This document shows positions 10,320 through 20,576 of a stretch of DNA of 64,000 bases, piece by piece (position 1 is the stretch's first letter; each line of letters starts with the position of its first letter). The DNA is from Orientallactaga sibirica (lineage: Eukaryota > Chordata > Mammalia > Rodentia > Dipodidae). The stretch is from contig JAEOAD010000052.1 in NCBI GenBank assembly GCA_036365145.1, positions 14,073,501 to 14,137,500 on the forward strand. Reading direction: 5' to 3'. The notes below the pieces were generated by a model. It saw only the letters and a list, made by a program, of their open reading frames with translations, was not told where the DNA came from and searched no databases. Made by a program: the position numbers and the translations under genes.

Positions 10320-10475
10320 ATAAGCCATGCGTACTCCACCAACTAGCTGAAGGGCCTTGGGTTAGCCACTTCAGCCTGCTGGGCCTTACTGTCTTATCTG
10401 TAAAATTTAGGTAGGAGCATCTTCCTAAAGGATTAGGTAGAGGATTGATAATCCAAGGAAAATAGCCTGGGAATC
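10320..10475 (+). mobile_element. MIR
   Basis: ggccttgggttagccacttc ... gtcttatctgtaaaatttag ... ggattaggtagaggattgat is a recognisable MIR core and 3' half. Confidence 0.7.
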
Positions 10476-10803
10476 TACCTGCCCCAGTGTTCGTTTCCTG
10501 TCTTCCTGGCAGGTGAGGCAGCTAGCATGATCATCCTGAGATAATGCTCTTGTACCTGGGGCGGAGACAGCAGCGTGACCTCACACAGGTAGGAGCATCA
10601 GAGGTCTACTACTTTACCAGAAATGAGGTGTTTTTTTCTCCCATTGCACTTCCTCATTCTTCCTATCCCTGTACTTGCAGGAAAACAATGGGATGGTTTC
10701 TTCTTGATCCTTCTATACATTTGTCTCTCTAAATTTTGCCAATCTGAGTCAGCTCACTCCTAAAGAGAAGAAAAACCTTTGTTTGGTGGGCAACCATCTC
10801 ATT
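10476..10803. other. Unique sequence
   Basis: Nothing recognised. The string ctcccatcttttta at the right end is the target of the next SINE. Confidence 0.5.
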
Positions 10804-10815
10804 CTCCCATCTTTT

Positions 10816-10996
10816 TAAAAATTTTTATTTATTTGAGAGAGAGAGAATGGGCACACCAGGACCTGCAGCCACTGCAAACAAACTCCAGACGCATGCACCA
10901 CCTTGTGCATCTGGCTTACATGGGTCCTGGGGAATCGTACCTGGGTCCTTTGGCTTTGCAAGCAAGTGCCTTAACCGTTAAGCCATCTCTCCAGCC
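10816..10996 (-). mobile_element. B2-like SINE
   Basis: Reverse copy with ctcccatcttttta just before its tail and again right after the head: target duplication. Confidence 0.95.
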
Positions 10997-11023
10997 CTCT
11001 CCCATCTTTTTATTTTTTATCTT

Positions 11024-11166
11024 TGTTTTTCGAGGTAGAGTCTTTCTGTAGCCCAGGCTGACCTGGAATTCACTATGTAGTCTCAGGCTGGCTTCAAATT
11101 CATGGCGGTCCTCCTACCTCTGCCTCCCCAGTGCTGGGATTAAAGGCGTACAATACAATGCCCGGT
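11024..11166 (-). mobile_element. B1-type SINE
   Basis: cgaggtagagtctttctgta ... aaaggcgtacaatacaatgc; an expected accaccacg is altered. Confidence 0.9.
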
Positions 11167-11184
11167 TCTCCCACCTTCTGTTGT

Positions 11185-11520
11185 TGTGTTGCAGCGTGTG
11201 TGGTGTGTGTACGTGAGGTGTATACGCCTGTACATACGTGTCCCGTGCACATGTGTGTGAGGCCAAAGGAGGATGTGGGTGTCCTCTGTCACTCTTCTGC
11301 CTTATTCCCTTGAGACAAGTCTCGTGGAGCCTGGAGCGCACCATTTTTTTCCAGTAGAACAGCTGACCAGCCAGCCCCAGCCATAGTCTTGTTTCCACTC
11401 AGCTGTGGGGCTACAGGCATTCATGGCCACACCTGGCTTTGTTTGTGGGTGCTGGGGATCAAACTCAGGTCCTCATTCTTGTGCAGCAGGCACTCTTACC
11501 TTTGAGCCATTTCCCCACCT
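11185..11520 (-). mobile_element. Composite tRNA-head / B1-body SINE (~300 bp)
   Basis: On plus it starts TG-rich (gtgtgtgtacgtgaggtgta). It then has gaggccaaaggaggatgtgg, a B1-like centre, gtgctggggatcaaactcag and gagccatttccccacctc. In sense orientation this is a tRNA-like head, a B1-like body and a CA-rich end. Nine related copies lie in this window. I cannot name the family with certainty. Confidence 0.65.
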
Positions 11521-11689
11521 CCACAACCCTCATTTTTAACTTTCCGGAAGCAAAACAAGTAGCCTGCTTCCATTCCATCACAGCTCACGGGTTTTTGGCA
11601 GATAACCTCACCAATGTCTATCACATTCCTCAAGTCCAGGTCCAAGTGCACTGCCATTCAAGGAGCCACGGAAGCCTTGTCAGTGGGGT

Positions 11690-11868
11690 AGTTAGGATGG
11701 CGTTCATGGCAAGGGAGGACCTGGGTTTACGTCTTTGCTCAGCTGTTTGGTTTTTGAACTTTCTTTCTGCAAAGTACAATAACAATAGTACCCACTTCAT
11801 AGGAATGTTCCGCAGGCTAAATAAGAAGCTTACCAACCAGTTAGCACAGAGCAGGGCTGCCATTAAGT
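11690..11868 (+). mobile_element. MIR
   Basis: acctgggtttacgtctttgc ... acaataacaatagtacccac ... ttagcacagagcagggctg follows the MIR order. Confidence 0.65.
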
Positions 11869-11871
11869 TGT

Positions 11872-11928
11872 TTATTTGTTTATTGAGGCAGGGTCTCATG
11901 TACCCCAAGTTGACCTCAAATTTGCATG
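11872..11928 (-). mobile_element. B1-like fragment
   Basis: ttgaggcagggtctcatgta followed by ccccaagttgacctcaaa. Only the 3' half is present; it is fused directly to the next SINE fragment. Confidence 0.5.
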
Positions 11929-12047
11929 CATCTGGAGTTCTTTTGCAGTGGCACTAAGTCCTGGTGTGCCCATTCTCCCTCCTTTCCCTCTCGGCTTACA
12001 AACAAACAAAAACAAAACAAAAAATAAACAATAACAAAAAACTAGCC
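11929..12047 (+). mobile_element. B2-like SINE, 5'-truncated
   Basis: Starts inside the body (gcatgcatctggagttcttt) and ends in an (AAAC)n tail. Confidence 0.8.
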
Positions 12048-12358
12048 TCTCCCTGAAGCTGTCTTCTTCAGGGACTTGGATGGGCTTGAAACTCTAGCCC
12101 CTTCTGCAGCCACTCTTGGAACCAGCACCATCTCCAAGAATTCTCTGCTACAACATGGCGGTGACACATGAAATCATTAACCTTTCTGCTCAAAATATTT
12201 GACATCTCACTGGGACCTGTGGGTGTGACGCACAGGGCAGATAGGAACATGGTCACAAGGGAGCACAGCAAGCAGAATGAGAGTCCCTAAAACAGATGGC
12301 CACGACCTGGGATGAGTGAGGGTGTCCTCTGTCAACACAATCCCGTTAGCGCTGCAGG
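12048..12358. other. Unique sequence
   Basis: No gene or repeat recognised. Confidence 0.5.
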
Positions 12359-12359
12359 A

Positions 12360-12625
12360 TGAGCTCGCCATGGGCTAATCTGAAAAGTCCTCCACAGATC
12401 CATGTTGAATTGCTCTGTTTTCAAACTGGCGGTGTGTTGAGATTCTTGGAACTTCGCGAGGTGGGGCCCAACTGGAGGAAGTGGGTGTCTGGGAGCCCCC
12501 AGAGTCCTGGGGGAGGGGCTCTTGCTCCTTGCTGCCTTCTCCTTGCTCTGCTTCATGGCCACCATGATGTGAATGCGTCCGGCCTGGATGGACTGAACCT
12601 TCTCATACCACTTTTCCTCTCTTAG
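12360..12625 (+). mobile_element. MLT1-like LTR
   Basis: ccatgttgaattgctctgtt ... gaggtggggcccaactggag ... gctcttgctccttgctgcct ... catggccaccatgatgtg follows the usual MLT1/MST order. Confidence 0.65.
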
Positions 12626-13263
12626 GTTGTTTCTGTCTGTCAGGCATTTTGTGACAGAGAAGTTAAAGCTAGCCAGATAGGAATCATCTGGATTAACTGG
12701 GTGGGCCTTAGTTTAAGGACATGTGTTCCTCTACAAGACCCATGGAGGAGAGGCAGGCACACGGCAAAGTGGAGAGGGCATGGAGGGAAAATAGCCCGGG
12801 AAGATTATTATGTGTGCAACAGCCAGATAAGCGGAGCTGGATCTGCAAGGAAGGATCCTGGACAGGGACTCTGAAGGCAGCGCAACCCGGCTGAGACCGT
12901 GAGTTTGGCCATGATTTACAAATTTTTAAAGTATATTTTATTATTATTTACTTATTAGAGACAGAGAAAGAGAGAGAGAGAATGGGCGTGCCAGGGTCTC
13001 CTGCCACTGCAAACGAACTCCAGATGCATGCGCCACCACGTGCATCTGGCTTATGTGGGTCCTGGGGAATCGAGCCTCGAACCGGGGTCCTTAGGCTTCA
13101 CAGGCAAGCGTTTAACCACTAAGCCATCTCTCCAACCCTGATTTACAAATTTTGTTCTCCTGCCTCTGGAGCTGTGGGAAGATCACTTTGTGATGTTTTA
13201 AGCCACCAAGTTTAAGGTCCCTCGTTACAACAACAGCCATGGGAGACTCACTGACACAGGCTG
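12626..13263 (+). mobile_element. MLT1-like LTR split by a SINE
   Basis: tctggattaactgggtgggc at the left and gatgttttaagccaccaagt at the right are conserved MLT1-type strings. The copy is interrupted at 12927-13138 by a B2-like SINE. Confidence 0.65.
12927..13138 (-). mobile_element. B2-like SINE with 15-bp target duplication
   Basis: tgatttacaaatttt at 12912-12926 and 13139-13153 flanks this reverse copy exactly. Confidence 0.95.
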
Positions 13264-14300
13264 CAGTGAAAGTCAGACAGCAGGTCTGAGGACGCCAGAC
13301 CAAGTGTCTGGTGCATGTATTTGATGACAGGCCAGGGCGCTCATTGCCATGCTGTGCACACGACTGGCTTCCCGGCTCAGCCACCTTATTTGCTCACTGG
13401 CTTCTGCCAACTTTGACAACAGCAAGGGCAGCCCCGACTCACCAGGCCTCACCATGTGCCTGCTAAAACACTGCGGGAGACACCGAGTCCATGGAGTGAG
13501 CAAGGTGGGGGACCCATGGTGGTCTCTCCACACTTCACCTGGAGGATCTCTATGAGCTCTGGGACTCTGCCCTTCTGCTCCTCACACTTGGACTTGACCG
13601 TGAGTAGGTGCATGCTTTCTGACCTTGACTTGTTCTTGTTTATTTGTTTTCAGCTTCAGCTATTTCCCGGTCCTGGCTCCTCTTCCCTCAGCGCCCCCGC
13701 CCTCCCTTTCCAGGCCTGGCACTCGGTTCCTGTCATAAGCCTGGCCCAGCTGGCACTTCCAGATCAGCTGGTGCTGACTGCTCCATTCAGCCAACACCCT
13801 ATCTGGCACGTCACCCACAGTTTGCCATTCTGGTTCCTGACCCGGTCTTTAACGGTTCTACTTCGCTTCCCTTCTCAGCGTAGCACCGCGTTGAGTCCTT
13901 AGACTTTGCCTCTGTTCTCGCCCTCCTGGATCTGACTGGATGTCCAAAGGCCTGCAGAGATTCACAGTGACCTGCCCCACCTGCCTGGCACTAGCACAGT
14001 AGCAGTGCCCAGAGCAGGTGAGATCAGGCCATAGGTGCTGGGCAACATTTCTACATGACCGTGGTGTGCAGATGAGGTGGCAGCCATACCCACTGACCAC
14101 GACCTCCTCACAGATCTTCTCAGGAGGGCCCTTCGGTGGCTCTCTTGTACCCGTGTGGCCATCCACAGTCAGTCAGCACAGTGTGAAGATGGAACGCAGT
14201 CTGCTCTCACAGCACTCTTTCCTTCGGTGTCTGATAGTGACCAACACACAGCTCTCCAAAGCTTTCTCTTTGCTTCATCTTTGAGTTTTACTTTTTTTTC
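13264..14300. other. Unique sequence, about 1 kb
   Basis: Relatively GC-rich. It has several overlapping 60-165 codon frames on both strands, none with recognisable domains or paired splice sites. Confidence 0.5.
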
Positions 14301-14301
14301 C

Positions 14302-14499
14302 TTCAAAATATTTTTATTCATTTGGAGAAAGAGAGAGAGAGATAATGAGCACATCAAGGCCTCTTGCTATTGCAAACAAACTCCAGATGCATACACCATC
14401 TTTGTGCATCTGGCTTTACATGGGTCCTGGGGAATCAAACCTTGGGCCATTAGGCTTTGCAAACAAACACCTTTAATCACCGAGTCAACAATCGACCCA
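14302..14499 (-). mobile_element. B2-like SINE, diverged head
   Basis: Tail tttttattcatttggag and body ctcttgctattgcaaacaaa. The head has decayed to gagtcaacaatcgaccca. Confidence 0.88.
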
Positions 14500-14876
14500 A
14501 TGTCCCCAGGGCAGGGCTTATTCAGAGAAGACCCTGAGCTGAGGAGCAAGCTCCTGCTTTGGAGGCCAGTGTGAAATTGGGCTAGGTGGTTCTGTCAAGA
14601 CTCTTGGGAGATATTTGTAGTGATCATTTGCACTTGACTGGGGAGGAATTTCATATTTTGTCCAGAGACTGGGTTTGACTATGGGGCAAAACCCAACCAT
14701 CTCGGATCTCAGAGGCCAGGAAGGAGAAGCCCACTGAAGCTTGTTGGAGGTAGAAAAATGGAAGCTGAAGACAAACTCTGACAGAACCACCATTTTGCTT
14801 GGGGTTGGTCCTTCACTTTATTTCTCCAATTAAAGGGCCAAGTGCAGACATAGATCTGTAACTAACCATAAGATGG
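14500..14876. other. Unique sequence
   Basis: Nothing recognised. Confidence 0.5.
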
Positions 14877-14919
14877 GGACCCAGGGACCCAGGGACCCAG
14901 GGACCGGGGACCCGGGACA
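14877..14919. repeat. 8-bp minisatellite (gacccagg)
   Basis: About four tandem gacccagg units, followed by degenerate ggggacccggga. Confidence 0.9.
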
Positions 14920-15004
14920 CTGAGAGGGATGGAAACTTGCAGTGGAAGAAAACAGAAGCAAAGCAATGAACAAAAGGCTGAAAGGTGTTTCAAAAGCAGA
15001 TGAA

Positions 15005-15137
15005 GCCGGGCGTGGTGGCGCACGCCTTTAATCCCAGCACTCGGGAGGCAGAGGTAGGAGGATTGCCTTGAGTTGAAGCCACCCTGAGACTACATAGTGA
15101 ATTCCAGGTCAGCCTGGGCCAGAGTGAGACCCTACCT

Positions 15138-15175
<38 letters not shown>
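15005..15175 (+). mobile_element. Young B1-type SINE with 43-nt poly-A
   Basis: Near-consensus copy (gccgggcgtggtggcgcacg) with a pure poly-A tail (15133-15175). Direct repeat gcagatgaa at 14996-15004 and 15177-15185. Confidence 0.95.
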
Positions 15176-15179
<4 letters not shown>

Positions 15180-15267
15180 GATGAAATGATTCCTTGGTGT
15201 AGGGAGTGAAGACAGGGAGCCAAAAGAAGACACTCAGAGAGCTTCAAACCCATCTACCTTTTCTTTT

Positions 15268-15282
15268 TCTTTATTCATTTAT

Positions 15283-15343
<61 letters not shown>

Positions 15344-15498
15344 CAGATAGAATGGGTGCACCAGAGCCTCTAGCCACTGCAAACAAACTCCAGATGCACA
15401 CGCTGCCTTGTGTGTCCGGCGTTATGTGGGTACAGGGGAAACTCAGGTCTTTGGCTTTGTGGGCAAGTGCCTTAACTGCTGAACCATCTCTCCAGCCC
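15268..15498 (-). mobile_element. B2-like SINE with (GT)n(GA)n expansion
   Basis: The CT-rich section has grown to a GT run (15284-15309) plus a GA run (15310-15340). The body ccagagcctctagccactgc and the head are normal. Confidence 0.92.
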
Positions 15499-15507
15499 TA
15501 CTTTTTT

Positions 15508-15586
15508 CCTTTTCGGTGCTGGGGATTGAGCCCAGGCCTCTGCATGTAAAGCACACATTCTATCACTAATCTATACCCCCAGCCCT
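15508..15586 (-). mobile_element. ID-type SINE
   Basis: ggtgctggggattgagccca ... ctatacccccagccc is ID in reverse. Confidence 0.75.
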
Positions 15587-15639
15587 ATCTAACAGTTTTT
15601 CATTTTTCTACTCTGAACACAGAATAAGTCTTTTCCCTG

Positions 15640-15760
15640 TGGGGGCTTATTCCTATTTGGACAGAACCCTCCAAAGTGGGTGATGTTACCCACTTCACAG
15701 AGGGAAGCTGAGGTTCAAAGAGCAGAACTGATGTGTTTCAGGTCACATAGCTAGCAGAGA
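15640..15760 (-). mobile_element. MIR
   Basis: acccacttcacagagggaag, ctgaggttcaaagagcag, caggtcacatagctagcaga is the MIR core in reverse. Confidence 0.7.
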
Positions 15761-16100
15761 GCTGCTGGAATCTGGCTGATGTGACTCCATGACTTGATCT
15801 CTCCTCGCCAACCCACAGCTGCTTCCCACATCTGTCATTGTCAAGAATACCGGGAATTAAGAGCAATGAATGTGACACACTGAACTTCAGAGCGCAGCAG
15901 CCCTGAGTTAGAATCTTCCACTCTAACACACTTGTGTGACCGAGGCAAGTGCGTGGCCTTCAGCGCCATTCTTTCTTGCAGTCGTTTTCCCTTGGAGCAC
16001 GCAGTAACAAGCAGGGGACGATGAAGATGGAAATCATCGTGGTTAACAGTTTTTAAAACCCTGAATTTAGAGATAGTAAATTCTTACAGATTAAAAACAT
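15761..16100. other. Mostly unique; possible second MIR remnant
   Basis: 15880-15960 has weak MIR-like text (ctgagttagaatcttccact, gtgtgaccgaggcaagtg). Confidence 0.4.
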
Positions 16101-16105
16101 TATTT

Positions 16106-16245
16106 TTTCGAGGTAGGGTCTCACTCTAGCCCAGGCTGACCTGGAATTCACTCTGGAGTCTCAGAGTGGCCTCAAATTCACAATGATCCTCCTACCTCTG
16201 CCTCCCAAGTGCTGGGATTAAAGGCCAGTGCTCATCACGCCTGGC
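16106..16245 (-). mobile_element. B1-type SINE
   Basis: cgaggtagggtctcactcta ... gccagtgctcatcacgcctg. Confidence 0.92.
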
Positions 16246-16249
16246 TCTA

Positions 16250-16276
16250 AAATTTTTTAAAAAATTTATTTACAAT

Positions 16277-16308
<32 letters not shown>

Positions 16309-16488
16309 AAGGGGGAGGGAGGGAGAGAGAGAAAATGGGCACACTAGGACCTCCTGCCACTGCAAACAAATTTCAGATGCCTGTGCCACTTTGGGCATCT
16401 AGCTCTATCTGGGAACTGAGGAATCAAACCTGGGCTATCAGGCTTTGCATGTAAGTGCCTTTAATGGCTGAGCCATCTCTCCAGCCCC
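16250..16488 (-). mobile_element. B2-like SINE
   Basis: GA/GGGA-rich tail section 16277-16333, body aggacctcctgccactgcaa, head gagccatctctccagcccc. Confidence 0.92.
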
Positions 16489-16494
16489 AAGGTG

Positions 16495-16690
16495 AACATT
16501 TTCGAGTCATTAACACATCTCAAACACTGTTCTAAGCACTTGTAATTCTCAGATATTAACTTGCTTAATTGTTGCAGCAAAGCTGTTTGAGATTATCTGC
16601 ATTGTACAGATGAAGAAATGTCACGTGGTGAGAATAAGTTACATGGGATCCTTCAGATACAAAGTGGGAAAGTTACATTCTAAGAGAGGC
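16495..16690 (-). mobile_element. MIR/MIR3-like
   Basis: aaacactgttctaagcactt ... cattgtacagatgaagaaat ... gtgagaataagttaca reads as a reversed MIR. Confidence 0.65.
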
Positions 16691-16992
16691 ACAGATAAAG
16701 GCTTGGGACCAGGATGGCTCCTTGGGGCCAGGGAGAGCTGTAAGGTCTGAGAAAGCCTGGGCTTTGCGCCTCTCATGATCTGCACAGTGTAGAGCTCAAT
16801 GGGGAATGTAGACAGCCTTGGATTCCTCTGAGTCCTCCCGGCCCTGATCTCACTTCCTCCCCCAAGCTTTTCTTTCTGTCTCCAGCTTTGGCATGTTCAT
16901 TGCTACTTTGCATTTTCAGCTTTTGTGACTCAGTTTACTTTTGCTGTGGAGCTTTTCATTTTTGCATTAAAAATATTTTATTTTTTTATTAA

Positions 16993-17149
16993 GCCGGGCA
17001 TGGTGGCGCACGCCTTTAATCCCAGCACTTGGGAGGCAGAGGTAGGAGGATTGCCGTGAGTTCGAGGCCACCCTGAGGCTACATAGTTAATTCCAGGTCA
17101 GCCTGGACCAGAGTGAGACCCTGCCTCGAAAAAAAAAAAAAAAAAAAAA
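16993..17149 (+). mobile_element. B1-type SINE inserted in a B2-like tail
   Basis: Near-consensus copy with poly-A. It lies between the tail of the next SINE and that SINE's left target copy. Confidence 0.93.
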
Positions 17150-17337
17150 TTTTTTTATTTTTTTATTTATGAGAGATTGAGAGGGGGGAGGGAGGGAGGG
17201 AGAGAGGCCATTGCAAATGAACTCCAGACGCATGCTCCACCATGTGCATCTGGCTTGCATGGGTTCTGGGGAATCAAACCTGGGTCTTTAGGCTTCACAG
17301 GCAAGTGCCTTAACCACTAAGCCCTCTCTCCAGCCCT
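17150..17337 (-). mobile_element. B2-like SINE with internal deletion
   Basis: GGGA-rich run joins directly to gccattgcaaatgaactcca, so the usual atgggcgtgccaggg block is missing. tcatttttgcatt at 16957-16969 and 17338-17350 is the target duplication of the whole block. Confidence 0.9.
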
Positions 17338-17390
17338 CATTTTTGCATTTTTATTGTGGTAAAATAGACATAAAATTTACCATCTGAACC

Positions 17391-17549
17391 TTTTTTTTTT
17401 TTTTTTTTTTTTTGAGGTAGGGTCTCAGTCTAGCCCAGGCTGACCTGGAATTCACTCTGTATTCTCAGGGTGGCCTCGAACTCATGGTGATGCTCCTACC
17501 TCTGCCTCCCGAGTGCTGGGATTAAAGGCGTGCGCCACCACGCCCGGCT
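17391..17549 (-). mobile_element. B1-type SINE with target duplication
   Basis: T-run then near-consensus reverse B1. atctgaacc at 17382-17390 and 17550-17558. Confidence 0.95.
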
Positions 17550-17654
17550 ATCTGAACCATTTTGAAGTATCCAGTCCAGTGGTGTCAAACACAATCACAT
17601 TGTCCATCGATCACCAGCATGCACTGCCAGAACTCTTTTCATCATGCACACCTT

Positions 17655-17728
17655 GTTTTGTTTTCGTTTTTACTGTGCCGGGGAGGGGGCTGGAAGGGGT
17701 CAAACCTAGTGCCTTGCAATGCTAACCG
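17655..17728 (-). mobile_element. ID-like insertion in L1M
   Basis: ggtcaaacctagtgccttgc resembles reversed ID. The L1M string cttttcatc(a/t)tg occurs on both sides. Confidence 0.45.
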
Positions 17729-17825
17729 TTCCATCTTTTCATCTTGAAAACAAACTTTCTCCTTATTAAGGAACAAGTCTCCATTCTCCAGTCTTCTCAG
17801 TCCATGGTGACCACCACCTCTGTGC

Positions 17826-18520
17826 TCTGACTGGGCAGCTCTTAAGCATTGTTAGTGGGCTCTACTTGCCCTTGGTGACCAGACTGCTTCACTTCGTACT
17901 GAAGGAGAAACAGGAGCAAGGTAGTTTTGTACAGGCAGCCAGACAGGGACAGAGGCCCAACGACGACAAGAAGACAGACGCCACTAGCAGGACTAGAACC
18001 CTCGTCTGATCCACTCTCATTCAAGATGGCTGCCAGCAACCCTCCCCAGCAGGAACTTCTAGTTTCTTCCTCAGCTCAGCACACCTAGGTGGGCTGTCCC
18101 CTCCTGGGTCAGCCCCCTTGAGGCCATGAACCAATCAGGTCTCTCCTTACACACCTGAGTCTCAAACCAAGGCTCATCCTAATGAACTGTAATCCGTATA
18201 AAGGAACCTAACCACTGTGTGAGTCTCTCTTGTGCCTGCGTTTTCACCTGAACACTAGTGAGTCTCTCCCCTCCCAGTGAGGCTCCTCTGGTGTTTCTGT
18301 CTGAACATCCTGCTACTTTCTATGCTCCTTAGAGGCTGTGCCTTCAGCTCCCCACATTTATGTCCCCGGAGCCCTGGGTCCATTGGGACCTGGCCAAGCC
18401 CGTAGGGATGTCTGCATGTCATAGGACGAGGTGGAAGGCTGGATGTGACTGGTCTTTAAGCTGACTCTGCCTGAAAGCATCTATTAAAATTATGCAGCAC
18501 ATAGCACGTGCTAGGCCTCA
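17826..18520. other. Unassigned sequence; possible LTR or promoter
   Basis: Contains caagatggctgcc (about 18024), a CCAAT motif (ccaatcagg, 18130) and a TATA motif (gtataaagg, 18197). It may be an old ERV LTR or a real promoter; see findings. Confidence 0.3.
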
Positions 18521-18760
18521 CAGAGGGAAAGCTGAAGTTCTGCACACCTGGAGCCTTCTGGTCCCAGATAGTCCCAAGCCCCAGCATAAGGACCATGTGG
18601 CTTTATATTCGAATCTCTGGGGCAAAACTGTTCACGAGCAAATTAAACTTCTGGGCTTCTCATAATGAAATTCTCTTCACCTCCATTAACCTGAATTTAA
18701 TTAAGGAGCTACAAGTGGTGGCCAAGTCTTTGATGGCGATTTTTAAAAATATGTTTTACT
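18521..18760. other. Unique sequence, AT-rich part
   Basis: 18640-18715 has several TAAT-type motifs. No repeat recognised. Confidence 0.4.
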
Positions 18761-18921
18761 GGCCGGGTGTGGTGGCGCACGCCTTTAATCCCAGCACTCA
18801 TCCCAGCAGAGATAGGAGAATCACCGTGAGTTCAAGGCCACCCTGAGACTACATAGTGAGTTCCAGGTCAGCCTGGGCTAGAGTTAAACCCCATTTCGAA
18901 AAACCAAAAAAAAAAAAAAAA
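18761..18921 (+). mobile_element. B1-type SINE
   Basis: ggccgggtgtggtggcgcac, with an internal duplication of atcccagca, ending in poly-A. Confidence 0.92.
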
Positions 18922-19101
18922 TGTATTTGCAAACAGAGAGAGAGAGAGAATGCGCATGCCAGGGCCTCTAGCCATTGCAAATGAACTACAGATATATGTG
19001 CCACTTTGTGCATCTGGCTTTACCTGGGTACTGGGGAATCGAACCGAGGTTATTAGGTTTTGCAGGCAAGCACCTTAACTGCTGAGCCATCTCTCCAGCC
19101 C
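18922..19101 (-). mobile_element. B2-like SINE
   Basis: Reverse copy with a short GA tract and head gagccatctctccagccc. It is followed by a copy of the local target taatggcgattt. Confidence 0.93.
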
Positions 19102-19115
19102 TAATGGCGATTTAA

Positions 19116-19337
19116 AAAAAAAAGATTTTATTTATATTTGTTTATTAGAGACAGAGCTAGGGAAGGAGAGAGAGGAAGAGTGAGAATGGGCGTGCCAGGG
19201 CCTCTAGCTACTGCAAACGAACCCCAGATGCAGAACCCCCTTGTGCATCTGTCTTACGTGGGACCTGGAGAATCAAACCAGGATCCTTTAGGCTTCGCAG
19301 GCAAATGCCTTAACTGCTAAGCCATCTTTCCAGCCCT
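19116..19337 (-). mobile_element. B2-like SINE
   Basis: Second reverse copy. The target string tgatggcgattttt reappears at 19338, giving three copies of that string around these SINEs. Confidence 0.93.
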
Positions 19338-19850
19338 CTGATGGCGATTTTTAAAGAGGCTTCTTTGGTTACCCAAGGCAAACCTGGCATAGCAGAGGCC
19401 CATGAAAGTCCTAGCCTAAATGCATATGAAAAGAGTGATTGGCATGTGCTCCCCCAAATAGTTGAAGAGTTCTGGGATACTGGCCCAAAGCAGCGTGCGC
19501 GGTAGCCCAGCTCACGTGCATGTCTGAGCTCTGAGGCTCCATCAGGGTTGAAGCCTCTCCCTGATGCTTCGATGCTGTCCCCAAGGGTCTGACCTCCTGG
19601 GCCTGGCCTGGAGGTGGAGCAGCTCTCTACCATGACCCCACCTACGGCTGGAGGCTGTGGGCCTGGAGAAGGAGCAACTTGACTGACTACATTCACCTCC
19701 CCCAAAGCGCCTTTTAGCCAGCAAGCGCAGGCTGTTCCACTTTTCCTGTAGCCTAGCAACCCAAGCCCCTGACAACTGATTTATTGGAAAAAAGCTTAAC
19801 TACCCCCAAGCAGATTTGTTTCCTTTCTTCCTGCTTTCCCTCCTCCCTCT
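19338..19850. other. Unique sequence
   Basis: No exon or repeat recognised. A 149-codon minus frame has no supporting features. Confidence 0.5.
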
Positions 19851-19869
19851 TCTTCTCTCCCTTGCCACT

Positions 19870-20055
19870 TCTCCTCCTCCTCCTCTGTATTCCTCACTCA
19901 AACCTTGGCTGACTTGATAAGGGATGCTGATCTCCCCTCTCCTTGGACTCGTGTGCAACACCAGCTCTCCCCAGTCCTCCACCCGCAGGTGTCTCCTCCA
20001 GTCCCTTCTCTGTGCTGCACAGAGTGATCTTGCTAAAGCTTAGTTCTAATGAGAT
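19870..20055 (+). mobile_element. LINE-2, upstream part
   Basis: ctgtgctgcacagagtgatc then ttgctaaagcttagttctaa fits the L2 3' region. It resumes at 20576 after nested insertions. Confidence 0.6.
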
Positions 20056-20335
20056 TCCCGCCGTGGCCTGAATGTCCCCTCCCCCAGTCATATGTTAGCT
20101 CCTGACCCCGAGGGTGCAGGTCCTGAGAGGGATTAGGTCAGGAAGGGAAGGACATTAATGCCCTAAGGAAAGAGACTAGGGGAGCAGGTTCACCCTTTGC
20201 CCCATGCGAGGGCATGTCTGGAACATTCTGTTTGAGAAGGTTGGCTCCTTTGTGCAATTCTCTGTTCCTTTCTGCTGGGCTTCCCACCTCTAGACATGTG
20301 AGAGATACAATTCTGTTTTTTCTTCACTTTTTCTC
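20056..20335 (+). mobile_element. MLT1-like LTR inside L2
   Basis: cgtggcctgaatgtcccctc, gagggattaggtcaggaagg and tctgctgggcttcccacctc follow the MLT1 order. Confidence 0.6.
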
Positions 20336-20342
20336 TCTCTTT

Positions 20343-20420
20343 TCTCAATGCTGGAAATCGAACCGAAGGCCTCATGAATACAAGACGAAGGCCCAGCCAC
20401 TGAGCTACATCCCAAGTCCC
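20343..20420 (-). mobile_element. ID-type SINE
   Basis: atgctggaaatcgaaccgaa ... cactgagctacatcccaagt. Confidence 0.7.
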
Positions 20421-20424
20421 CCTG

Positions 20425-20576
20425 CTCTTTTCCGTTTTTGAGACAAGGTCTTGCTAAGTTTTCCAGGCTGGCCTTGAACTCATTCTGTTTCCCAAGTAAG
20501 CCTTGAATTTACAATCCTCCTGCTTCAGCTTCCCCAGTAACTGGGATCAGAGGCCTGCTCAACCAAGCCAGGCTAC
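20425..20576 (-). mobile_element. Old B1-like SINE
   Basis: tttgagacaaggtcttgcta ... aactgggatcagaggcctgc; diverged B1. Confidence 0.6.

Larger units (their letters stand above)
17345..17825 (+). mobile_element. Ancient L1M 3' UTR, split
   Basis: Before the B1: ttattgtggtaaaatagaca. After it: ccattttgaagtatccagtc, catcgatcaccagcatgcac and tccattctccagtcttctca. These follow the 3' UTR order of old mammalian L1M elements. Confidence 0.65.
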
